Source of the DNA: Flavobacteriales bacterium
GTDB taxonomy: Bacteria; Bacteroidota; Bacteroidia; Flavobacteriales; Weeksellaceae
NCBI GenBank assembly: GCA_020635515.1
Contig: JACJZS010000004.1
Span: 1-64,000, forward strand
Direction of reading: 5' to 3'
DNA length: 64,000 bases
The notes under the pieces were generated by a model. The model made no database searches and was not told the DNA's origin. It worked only from the letters and a program-made list of their open reading frames with translations. A program made the position numbers and the translations under genes. Numbering within the stretch: the stretch's first letter is position 1; the number at the start of each line of letters is the position of its first letter. Of the stretch, positions 8,935 through 17,089 are shown one piece after another.

Positions 8935-9368
8935 GTGCTTTAGATACAAAAATATCGATAGTTGTAGTATGCGTATTTATATGGATTGGCTTTATAGGAG
9001 CAATTAGTTTTATGGAAGCATGGATAAAATTTAGAGCTCCTGGTATTACTCTTCCTTTAGGTCTTGGAATAGGAAAATTGGTATTTTTCGCACTAAATAA
9101 GATGGAATGGTTATTTTCTTTAATTATCATTATAAGCTTATTTTACGCTAGAAATCCATTAAATTTTAATTCTATATTCTTTTTAATTCCTTTTGTGATT
9201 TTACTTATACAAACCTTTTGGTTGCTTCCTATTTTAGATGCACGTGCCGATTTACATATACAAGGAGAAGTAATTTCTTCATCTTTTCATCACTTTTATT
9301 ATGTAGGATTAGAAACCATAAAACTGGTTTCACTTTTTATTTTTGGAATCAAATTATTAACTCAATAA
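8931..9368 (+). CDS. Uncharacterised four-helix membrane protein of the NO operon
   Basis: I do not recognise a named family. The 145 residues contain about four hydrophobic helices (roughly 8-28, 60-78, 84-108 and 125-143). Conserved-looking charged or aromatic residues lie at membrane edges, such as FMEAWIKF near residue 27 and LDARADLH near residue 102. The start overlaps the stop of the haemoglobin gene and the RIC gene starts 11 bases after its stop, so it is embedded in the NO-stress operon. A role as a membrane partner in NO or haem handling is inference from context only. Confidence 0.75.
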   Translation: MSALDTKISIVVVCVFIWIGFIGAISFMEAWIKFRAPGITLPLGLGIGKLVFFALNKMEWLFSLIIIISLFYARNPLNFNSIFFLIPFVILLIQTFWLLPILDARADLHIQGEVISSSFHHFYYVGLETIKLVSLFIFGIKLLTQ

Positions 9369-9379
9369 ATACCATCATC

Positions 9380-10108
9380 ATGACAATAACGGAAAAAAGC
9401 ATTGTAGGAGAAATTGTTGCAGACAACTACAAAACAGCGTCAATATTTAAATCAAACAACATAGACTTTTGCTGTAAAGGAAACAGAAGCATAGCCGAAG
9501 TTTGCGAAAAACAAGAAATTAACACAAAAGAATTAATAGATTCTTTAATTGAGTCTGCGAATACAACCGATAGCGGTTCTTCTGATTTTAATTCATGGAG
9601 CTTAGATTTACTTATTGATTATATAGAAAAAAAACACCATGCGTATGTTGAACAAAAAATTCAAGAGATTATACCTTTCTTAACCAAAGTAACTACTGTA
9701 CATGGAGGAAGACACCCAGAATTACATGAGATAAATAAGTTGTTTACAGAAGCTTCTCAAGAATTAACTCAACACATGAAAAAAGAAGAGCTTATTTTAT
9801 TTCCATTCATAAAACAGCTAGAAAATGCAAAAAAGAACAATCAAACTGCTGAAAATCCTCATTTTGGAACAGTAGAAAATCCAATAGAAATGATGAAATA
9901 CGAACACGATACAGAAGGAGAACGGTTCAGAAAAATAGCTCAACTAACTGATAATTACACACCTCCACAAGATGCTTGCACTACGTATAAAGTTACGTTC
10001 TTGATGTTACAAGAATTTGAAGAAGATTTACACCACCACATTCATCTAGAGAATAATATTCTATTCCCAAAAGCCATAGAATTAGAAAAAAAAGTCGTAA
10101 ATGCATAA
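9380..10108 (+). CDS. ric: RIC-family iron-sulfur cluster repair di-iron protein (ScdA/YtfE-like)
   Basis: Repairs [Fe-S] clusters damaged by NO or peroxide. The N-terminal ScdA_N domain carries the CCKG motif (C31, C32). The C-terminal haemerythrin-like four-helix bundle supplies iron ligands: H86/H87, the GGRHPELHEI segment near 109-118, QH at 131-132, EHD near 175-177 and the DLHHHIHLENN segment near 216-226. The open frame extends upstream over the preceding gene, but the ATG at 9380 gives the classical N-terminus MTITEKS and 242 residues. It overlaps the next gene by 8 bases. Confidence 0.93.
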   Translation: MTITEKSIVGEIVADNYKTASIFKSNNIDFCCKGNRSIAEVCEKQEINTKELIDSLIESANTTDSGSSDFNSWSLDLLIDYIEKKHHAYVEQKIQEIIPFLTKVTTVHGGRHPELHEINKLFTEASQELTQHMKKEELILFPFIKQLENAKKNNQTAENPHFGTVENPIEMMKYEHDTEGERFRKIAQLTDNYTPPQDACTTYKVTFLMLQEFEEDLHHHIHLENNILFPKAIELEKKVVNA

Positions 10109-10571
10109 ACCTATAAAACGCCATAAAGCTATACAACCAGTAAGTCGTGAACATCATCACGGCTTACTACTTTCATGGAAAATCCGACAAGGATTAAAAC
10201 TTAATATTAGTACAGAAAGAGTTTGCAATTATTTGAATTGGTTTTGGGAGCATTATTTAAAACCACATTTTGAAGTGGAGGAAAATTATATTTTTCCAAT
10301 TCTAGGAAGCAACAACCAATTAGTTATACAAGCTCTTGAAGAGCATCAAAAAATAAAGGATTATTTATTACATAAAAGACTTCTAACCGCCAACGAACTA
10401 GAATCTCTTGAAAAATTACTCACAGAACATATTCGTTTTGAAGAACGAATTCTATTTAATGAAATAGAAAAACATGCTTCTAATGAACAATTAAAAAGAA
10501 TAGAAAATATTCACTCAGATATTACAGCAGAAGAGTGGAAAGATGAATTTTGGGAATACCCTAAAAAGTAA
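10101..10571 (+). CDS. Haemerythrin-like (HHE) domain protein
   Basis: 156-residue all-helical protein with the HHE pattern of non-haem di-iron bundles: EHHHG at 17-21, PHFEVEE at 55-61, EEHQKI near 80-85, and TEHIRFEER at 108-116. Such proteins bind O2 or NO or supply iron. The start codon lies within the end of the RIC gene, so the two are translationally coupled, and this is the last gene of the operon. A role in iron delivery for cluster repair or NO binding is inferred from position. Confidence 0.85.
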   Translation: MHKPIKRHKAIQPVSREHHHGLLLSWKIRQGLKLNISTERVCNYLNWFWEHYLKPHFEVEENYIFPILGSNNQLVIQALEEHQKIKDYLLHKRLLTANELESLEKLLTEHIRFEERILFNEIEKHASNEQLKRIENIHSDITAEEWKDEFWEYPKK

Positions 10572-10614
10572 TTATATTCTTGCTGGTCTTTTGATTACAA
10601 TTATCAGTCTTTTT

Positions 10615-11652
10615 TTACATCTGAACGTGATTCTTTACCTCAAATGGTTTGGGTATTTCTTTTTCTCCTAAATTTTGCAATAAATCTATCTCTATACCTC
10701 TCGCAATTGTAGAAATTGGGACATCATTTGCTGAGCCTTCAAATGGATTTTCTCCTACTCTTCCTATTCTGTTCATGGTATGAAAAATCCACATAATCAT
10801 AACCGAAAAAGGCACACACAACCAAATAAATAAATTTCTAACTCCCAGTTCTTCTCCCAACTCCGCGAATGTCCCGACCATTGAAAAAGGAAGTATTAAA
10901 ATGAAAATCCACGTAAAATAATGCAATAAAGATGCAAATTGCCTAGGATATGGAAAATTCTTTATTCTTTCTGACTTCCCTTGATGCACAAATAAATCTT
11001 TGATAATATTTTCTAATTCTAAATACGAGAACTCCCATATAAAACCTTTTTCCTTTAATGCTCTTAAATGATTGGATTGAAGGTACAAAAGTGCTGTTTG
11101 CTTGTTATTCTTATCCTTTATATAATCAAATTCCTTTTCTGAAATATACGGTTTTATTGCTTTTTCAAATGAAATATTAAATTCTGGAACATAAATCTTA
11201 TTTGCCCATTCTGAGTTTGTCTTTTCATTCATAATATATTCCCAAGCTCTTGGTTCTCTCATTGCATAACGCAATGCTGTAAGCCAAGCAATATGACGAT
11301 AAAGAATTGTAGTTATTTCTTTTTTTAAATAAGTTTCAGATTCTGCCTTATCTGCATATTCATTAGTTACATACGTTTGCACAAGCATTCCAAAAGTCCT
11401 AGACGAATTAACTATTCCTCCCCAAATCTGACGACCTTCCCATATTCGTCCATAAGCTGCATTGCTCTGAAAACCTATTATAAAAGCAACAGCTGTACCT
11501 ATTAACGCTACTGGTGTAAATGGAATCTGTATTACTTTTTCGCTAAACGTATATAATCCTACCTCTATAATTGCAATACAAAAAAAATACATAGACTCTA
11601 CACGAGTCCATAATGCCATATCTTTTAAACCAAATATTTTCTTTATGTACAT
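10615..11652 (-). CDS. Bestrophin-family anion channel
   Basis: Bacterial bestrophin (UPF0187), a pentameric membrane channel. Visible signatures are the N-terminal LWTRVES, the first pore helix IPFTPVALIGTAVAFIIGFQ, and SNAAYGRIWEGRQIWGGIVN, which is highly typical of the family. There are four membrane segments: two near residues 22-75 and two near 235-290. Length 345 is slightly above the common 300. It is convergent with the NO operon, so it is not part of it. Ion selectivity cannot be read; both anion- and sodium-conducting bacterial members are known. Confidence 0.85.
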   Translation of the reverse strand: MYIKKIFGLKDMALWTRVESMYFFCIAIIEVGLYTFSEKVIQIPFTPVALIGTAVAFIIGFQSNAAYGRIWEGRQIWGGIVNSSRTFGMLVQTYVTNEYADKAESETYLKKEITTILYRHIAWLTALRYAMREPRAWEYIMNEKTNSEWANKIYVPEFNISFEKAIKPYISEKEFDYIKDKNNKQTALLYLQSNHLRALKEKGFIWEFSYLELENIIKDLFVHQGKSERIKNFPYPRQFASLLHYFTWIFILILPFSMVGTFAELGEELGVRNLFIWLCVPFSVMIMWIFHTMNRIGRVGENPFEGSANDVPISTIARGIEIDLLQNLGEKEIPKPFEVKNHVQM

Positions 11653-11791
11653 ATTCTCTATTATTTATCGCAAATATAATTATTTATAAAAAATTGCATA
11701 TACATAAAAATGCACTACAAATACCTTTTTTATTACCTCAATTAAAATATTATTGTACATTAGTATCATTCAAAACTTAAATCTTTAGAAC

Positions 11792-12355
11792 ATGAAAAAT
11801 TTAGTAGAACAAATCGAAAAAACAGTAAAACATTGGTATATTCCTCTTATTGTAGGAATTCTTTTGGTGCTTTTAGGGTTATGGACATTTTCAGCTCCTT
11901 TGGAATCCTATCTTGCATTATCAGTATTATTTAGCATCTCTTTTTTTACTTCGGGTTTCTTTGAAACTATCTTTGCATTGTCAAACCGTAAACAACTAGA
12001 CAACTGGATTTGGTATTTTCTTCTAGGATTTATGACTTTAATTGTAGGAACTATCATGCTTATTCATCCTGAGATTTCTATGGTAAGCTTACCTCTTTAC
12101 ATTGGTTTTATGGTAATGTTTAGATCATTTGGTGCAATAGGTCTTGCCATTGACTTACAAAAATCCAACGTACCAAATTCCAATTCTCTTATGCTTCTTG
12201 GCTTTTTAGGTATTTTATTTTCATTTATTCTAATTTGGAATCCTATTTTTGCAGGAATTACAGTCGTTGTATGGACAGGTATTGGCATTCTTACTTTTGG
12301 TATTCTAAATATAATTTTGGCTCTAAAACTAAGAAAACTAAACTCAAAGAAGTAA
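11792..12355 (+). CDS. HdeD-family (DUF308) membrane protein
   Basis: 187-residue protein with six regularly spaced membrane helices arranged as three pairs, the layout of the HdeD/DUF308 family. Typical segments are YIPLIVGILLVLLGLWTF near residues 16-33 and WYFLLGFMTLIVGTIMLI. In Escherichia coli HdeD is acid-resistance linked, but the molecular role is unknown and need not carry over. It stands alone between divergent and co-oriented neighbours. Confidence 0.75.
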   Translation: MKNLVEQIEKTVKHWYIPLIVGILLVLLGLWTFSAPLESYLALSVLFSISFFTSGFFETIFALSNRKQLDNWIWYFLLGFMTLIVGTIMLIHPEISMVSLPLYIGFMVMFRSFGAIGLAIDLQKSNVPNSNSLMLLGFLGILFSFILIWNPIFAGITVVVWTGIGILTFGILNIILALKLRKLNSKK

Positions 12356-12486
12356 TTGATACCTATACCATTCTTACATAAAGAAACATCTATTTTGGTA
12401 TAAGAATAAAATTAATAAAATCACTTACCTATTTTAAACTATCTTGTATCTTGCTCGTCTAAAAGTAATACAAGAAAGAGAGTTCT

Positions 12487-14841
12487 ATGTTTAAAAATAT
12501 TGTAACGTACAGTATACTATTACTGGTATATTCAACACTAAATGCACAAAACAACAACATAAGTATAAAAGGATTGGTTTGGGATTCCACACAAAATATT
12601 CCTATTCCTTATGCAGACGTAACGATTAAATCTTCTGAAAACAATGAGATTGTAAATGCTACCGTTTCTGAAGAAGATGGTTCTTTTTTAATTGAATCAA
12701 CTCGTAACGAAAATATTTACTTAGAAGTTAGCAGTATTTTAGGATACGACATGACAAGAATCGACCTTACTAATCAACCAAAACCTTTTGTTGATTTAGG
12801 AAAAGTAATACTAAACCCTAACGTAAAACTTTTAGATGAAGTAGTAGTTCGCCGTGAAAAATCAACCGTAGAATTTAAACTCGACAAAAAAGTATTTAAT
12901 GTAGGAGAAGATATTAGCAGTACAGGAATGGGAGCATTGGAAGTATTAAATAATGTTCCTTCTGTAAATGTTGATTTAGAAGGAAATATTACGTTGAGAG
13001 GAAACTCAGGCGTACAGATTCTTATAGATGGAAAACCATCTGTTTTAGCAGATGAAGGAGGAAAAGCATTAGCAAGCATAACTGCTGACATGATTGAAAG
13101 CATAGAAATCATCACAAATCCATCGGCAAAATACGAGGCAGAAGGAACTTCAGGAATTTTAAACATTATTTTAAAAAAGAATAAAAAAGACGGCATCAAC
13201 GGTTCTATCTCTGTGAATACAGGAATCCCAGGCGACCACAGTATAGGAGTTAGTTTAAACAAGCGTTCCAATAAATTTAATTTATTTACACAATTTGGCG
13301 TAGGATACGAAAAAAATCCCAGGTATATTGATGCTATAAATGATAATTTTTTGAATAACACAAAACTTAAAAGTAATAGCGAAGGTTCAAGAAACGAACA
13401 GTTTTATAACATTACCTTAGGAAGTGATTATTATTTGAATGATTTAAATACAATTACACTTTCTGGCCGATTTGCTTATGAAATAGAAGATGAAAATTCA
13501 GATACCAATTTTAGAAAATTCAACTCAATAGAAAATAGCATAACTAATTGGGAACGTAAAGAAACTACCAATTCGGATAATCCTAAATGGGAATTTGATT
13601 TACAATACAAAAAACAATTTAAAAATAACAAAGACCATGTTTTGCTTTTTAGTGCTCAAGGAAACTTTTTTGGAAAAGTGAAAAAATCAGATTTCTTAGA
13701 CACTTCACTCGAAGGAAAACAAAATACCTACATCGATTTTCATCAAGCGAACTACAACCTAAAAGCAGATTACACCAATCCTTTAACTGATGAAATAAAA
13801 CTAGAAACAGGAAGTGTTTACAATATTATTGATATTGGAAATGATTTTCAGGTGCGTAATCTTGTAGATGATATTTGGGAATTAGATGCAAGTTTTAGCA
13901 ATAATTTTAAACTTAGTCAAAAGGTACTTGGAATCTATTCTACTGCATCGTACGAGAAAGATAAATGGGGATTTAAAGCAGGTATTAGACTAGAAAACAC
14001 AGATTTGGAAACACATTTACAAAACACAAACACAACAAACAGACAACAATACACCAACTGGTTCCCTAGCTTTCATTCTTCCTACAAATTCTCTAAAGCT
14101 TTTTCTGTGCAAGCAGGATATTCCAAAAGAATATTTCGTCCGAGAATGTGGGATTTAAATCCATTTTTTAGTTTTAGTAATAATTTTAATTTACGTGTAG
14201 GGAATCCTAATCTAGAACCTCAGTACGCAAATTCATATGAACTTACAGGAATTCTATCATTACAAAAACTATCATTAAGCAGTAGTGTTTATAATTTATA
14301 CACCACCAACGTAATTGAATGGATTACCAGCTATGAAAACGAGGTTTCTACAAATAGTCCTACGAATATAGGAACAAATAACAAAACTGGTGTCAGCATA
14401 AATGGAAAATACAATGCTACCAAATGGCTTACTTTACATGGAGATTTTGATTATGGTTGGTTTAATCGTGATGCTAATTACAACAATATTGACTATAGTT
14501 TTTCTAATAATCAATGGTCTAGCAAACTAACTAGTAAATTTAAACTTCCTGCCAAATTTGACCTTGAAACTACTTTTAATTACAATTCAAAATACGAAAC
14601 TGTACAAGGAAAAAGAGCTGGTTTTTACGTAGTAAATATTGGTATCAGAAAAAAAATCATCAACGGAAAACTTGTTCTCAACCTCAACATTAATGATTTA
14701 TTTGAAACAAGGAGGTACGAAAATTTTGTAAATCAAGAAAACTATTCTATTTACACTCGTTTTCAACGCGGAAGATTCATAAAATTTGGAATTAGTTATG
14801 GATTTGGTAAAGGCGAAGCTGTACACTATTCTGGTGGATAA
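12487..14841 (+). CDS. Outer-membrane beta-barrel, TonB-receptor-like protein
   Basis: 784 residues with a signal peptide ending about residue 20 (TLNAQ). A carboxypeptidase-regulatory-like beta-sandwich follows at about 24-105 (VWDSTQNIPIPYADVTI). A plug-like domain spans about 115-235 (GNSGVQILIDGKP, ITNPSAKYEAEGTSGILNI). The rest is a beta-barrel of the 'outer membrane protein beta-barrel family' type. It resembles TonB-dependent transporters, but no SusD-like partner is adjacent. Ligand unknown. The barrel ends in RFIKFGISYGFG, with aromatic residues typical of the last strand, shortly before the stop. Confidence 0.85.
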   Translation: MFKNIVTYSILLLVYSTLNAQNNNISIKGLVWDSTQNIPIPYADVTIKSSENNEIVNATVSEEDGSFLIESTRNENIYLEVSSILGYDMTRIDLTNQPKPFVDLGKVILNPNVKLLDEVVVRREKSTVEFKLDKKVFNVGEDISSTGMGALEVLNNVPSVNVDLEGNITLRGNSGVQILIDGKPSVLADEGGKALASITADMIESIEIITNPSAKYEAEGTSGILNIILKKNKKDGINGSISVNTGIPGDHSIGVSLNKRSNKFNLFTQFGVGYEKNPRYIDAINDNFLNNTKLKSNSEGSRNEQFYNITLGSDYYLNDLNTITLSGRFAYEIEDENSDTNFRKFNSIENSITNWERKETTNSDNPKWEFDLQYKKQFKNNKDHVLLFSAQGNFFGKVKKSDFLDTSLEGKQNTYIDFHQANYNLKADYTNPLTDEIKLETGSVYNIIDIGNDFQVRNLVDDIWELDASFSNNFKLSQKVLGIYSTASYEKDKWGFKAGIRLENTDLETHLQNTNTTNRQQYTNWFPSFHSSYKFSKAFSVQAGYSKRIFRPRMWDLNPFFSFSNNFNLRVGNPNLEPQYANSYELTGILSLQKLSLSSSVYNLYTTNVIEWITSYENEVSTNSPTNIGTNNKTGVSINGKYNATKWLTLHGDFDYGWFNRDANYNNIDYSFSNNQWSSKLTSKFKLPAKFDLETTFNYNSKYETVQGKRAGFYVVNIGIRKKIINGKLVLNLNINDLFETRRYENFVNQENYSIYTRFQRGRFIKFGISYGFGKGEAVHYSGG

Positions 14842-14877
14842 AGAAAGTATAATTCCAAACTCCTAAACCCTAATAAA

Positions 14878-16188
14878 TCACTTGCTTATCCGTCTACTTT
14901 GCAACGAACTAAACTTTTCGTTTTCTACATTTTTTAGGTAATTGGTAAGCGATGGTTTACTCATAGAATCTTTGGTTCTATAGATTCTTCCTTGGTATTT
15001 TTCTACAATTTCATCTAGTTTCTTAACTAAATCGGGAAGTTTTTTATTGATTTTAAAGTCTAATGCAAGCGTATATCCTTCCATTGGAAAGCTGTTGTAT
15101 GCTTCTGGATTATTTTTTCCAAAAAGTTTGAGTACTGCTAAAAAAGAACCTTCTCCTGAATTCGCAATAGTTTCCAACACTTCTTGCATTCCTTCTTTTC
15201 CTGTTTCCTTTGGAATCACAAATTGGTACTGTATAAAACCTTTCTTTCCATAGATTCTATTCCAATGAAGCATCGCATCAAGTGGATAATAAAAGGTATC
15301 GTAATCGATAAAGTTCTTTAGATGTTTTACGCGTTGTTTGTTGTAAAATAAGAAATTAAATATTTTTACAGTAAGTGAATTAAGTACAAAATTAGGAAAG
15401 AAAAACGGTATAGTTAATTTTTTCTTTTCTTTAAGTTTTAGTGGATTTTGTTTGTATTTTACGGGAAGTTCATTTACTCGTGCGTGTTCTCCTCTCATTA
15501 GAATACTACGCCCTAGATTTTTTCCTTTTTGCAAACAATCAATCCAAGCAACAGTATACGTCCAGCTTTCAGACTCATCAAAAAGTTTGAATATTTCGTC
15601 TAGGTTCTCTGCTTTAATTGCTTCGTGTCTAATGTATGCTGATTCTATTTTTTTGAGTTGAAAGCATGCAGAAACAATAAAACCTGTAAGTCCCATTCCT
15701 CCTATTGTTGCCCAAAATAATTCAGAATTTTCTTCTCTAGAACATCGAATCAATTCACTTTTTTCATTTAATAAATCAAAGTGTAAAACGTGTTCAGAAA
15801 AACAACCATCTACATGATGATTTTTACCATGCACATCAGAGGCGATTGCTCCACCTACCGTTATGTATTTAGTTCCTGGAGTTACAGGAAGAAAGAAACC
15901 TGCTTCTACACATACTTCCAAAATATCAGAAAGTAAAACTCCTGCTTCGCATTCCATTAATCCTGTTTCTCTATCGAAGTCAATGAATTTATTTAGTCGT
16001 ATACAAGAAACTATATTTTCGGACAAAGAAGCATCTCCATAACACCTACCATTTCCTCTAGGAATGATTTCTTCATTTTCTTTTATAAAATTTTTATAGT
16101 ATTTTAATCCATCTTCTTTTACCTCAGTAGCGTTAATTTTAGGATACAATCCCCAATTCGTCACTTCTTGTTTTAATTTAGAACTCAT
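14878..16188 (-). CDS. FAD-binding oxidase, DprE1-like (decaprenylphosphoryl-ribose oxidase homologue)
   Basis: Vanillyl-alcohol-oxidase-type flavoprotein similar to mycobacterial DprE1, which oxidises the 2'-OH of polyprenyl-phosphoryl ribose on the way to arabinose. Flavin-site signatures are IPRGNGRCYGDASLSE (42-57), TPGTKYITVGGAIASDVHGKNH (103-124) and the catalytic-lysine region RIYRTKDS with K406. Where mycobacterial DprE1 has the inhibitor-reactive Cys387 (WNICVDF), this protein has A375 (YTLALDF). It overlaps the upstream UbiA-like gene by 11 bases. That gene's product would make its lipid substrate. No DprE2-type reductase is adjacent. Confidence 0.82.
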   Translation of the reverse strand: MSSKLKQEVTNWGLYPKINATEVKEDGLKYYKNFIKENEEIIPRGNGRCYGDASLSENIVSCIRLNKFIDFDRETGLMECEAGVLLSDILEVCVEAGFFLPVTPGTKYITVGGAIASDVHGKNHHVDGCFSEHVLHFDLLNEKSELIRCSREENSELFWATIGGMGLTGFIVSACFQLKKIESAYIRHEAIKAENLDEIFKLFDESESWTYTVAWIDCLQKGKNLGRSILMRGEHARVNELPVKYKQNPLKLKEKKKLTIPFFFPNFVLNSLTVKIFNFLFYNKQRVKHLKNFIDYDTFYYPLDAMLHWNRIYGKKGFIQYQFVIPKETGKEGMQEVLETIANSGEGSFLAVLKLFGKNNPEAYNSFPMEGYTLALDFKINKKLPDLVKKLDEIVEKYQGRIYRTKDSMSKPSLTNYLKNVENEKFSSLQSRRISK

Positions 16189-17062
16189 AACCGTCTTTAA
16201 AATAAATTAATACTGCAAACGAAATTCCCCACAAAAGCAATACCACTTGTAAAAAATGATCTTTAAAAATCATTTTGGTTGGCGATTCCGTTTTATTAAA
16301 TACAAATGTTTGTTGCAAATACCTTAAAACTCCAAGTATCACAAATATTACGGTATACAAAACATTGTGATGCATTCTGCTTTGAGCTTCATCAGAAAGC
16401 ACATACATTAGGTAAGCAACTATCATAACTGTAGAAGAAACTGCCAAAGCTACATTTATAAACTCCAAGTTATATCCTCCAAGTGCCTTTCTCGTTTTCC
16501 CTGTTAATTCTTCATTAATCAACTCTCCTCTCCTCTTTCCTATCGCCATTATAAGTGCCAAACTAAATGTTAGAACTATTGCCCAATCAGAAATAAGAAT
16601 TCCTGTGACATATCCTCCAACTAAAAGACGCAAAAGAAATCCAAAAGAAATTATAGTTATATCTATAAGTGCTATATGTTTAAGTTTAAAAGAATACGCT
16701 AAATTCATAAAAAAATACAAAGCAATAAGAAACAGAACTTTGTAATTATTTATGTAAACCAAAAAGCCTACTACAACTGCTAGTAAAATAAAAAATAAGA
16801 TTAAAGCAGAATTCTTGCTTACTGCTCCACTCGCAATAGGACGATGTTTTTTCTCTGGATGATTTCTATCTTTCTCTACATCTACATAATCATTGATGAT
16901 GTAAACAGCACTCGCAACAAAAGAAAAACAAAAGAATCCTACAAATGATTTATACAGATATTCTACGTTTAGAAACTGCCCCGAAAAAAACAACGGCAAA
17001 AAAACAAAACCATTTTTAATCCACTGATGAACTCGCATCAACTTAATGTATTTCATATACAA
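16178..17062 (-). CDS. UbiA-family prenyltransferase, decaprenyl-phosphate phosphoribosyltransferase-like
   Basis: Integral membrane prenyltransferase with about nine hydrophobic helices. The N-terminal RVHQWIKNGFVFLPLFFSG and NDYVDVEKDRNHPEKKHRPI (with Asp residues 58, 61 and 65 for Mg-diphosphate binding) match the branch that joins phosphoribosyl diphosphate to polyprenyl phosphate. It differs from the menaquinone or haem UbiA enzymes. ATG codons at 17062 and 17056 are both possible starts; the second gives the more usual MKYIKLMR. It is coupled to the DprE1-like gene, implying a joint route to a lipid-linked pentose for surface glycans. Confidence 0.83.
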   Translation of the reverse strand: MYMKYIKLMRVHQWIKNGFVFLPLFFSGQFLNVEYLYKSFVGFFCFSFVASAVYIINDYVDVEKDRNHPEKKHRPIASGAVSKNSALILFFILLAVVVGFLVYINNYKVLFLIALYFFMNLAYSFKLKHIALIDITIISFGFLLRLLVGGYVTGILISDWAIVLTFSLALIMAIGKRRGELINEELTGKTRKALGGYNLEFINVALAVSSTVMIVAYLMYVLSDEAQSRMHHNVLYTVIFVILGVLRYLQQTFVFNKTESPTKMIFKDHFLQVVLLLWGISFAVLIYFKDGYEF

Positions 17063-17089
17063 TAATGTTTGTGCGAATTTACTAAAATT

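Noticed and set aside
9218..9379. N-terminal extension of the RIC protein
   Set aside because: It overlaps the preceding membrane protein gene in another frame and precedes the canonical MTITEKS start.
12774..13361. 195-codon open frame on the minus strand
   Set aside because: It lies antisense inside the barrel receptor gene, which has clear domains; the long frame reflects codon bias.
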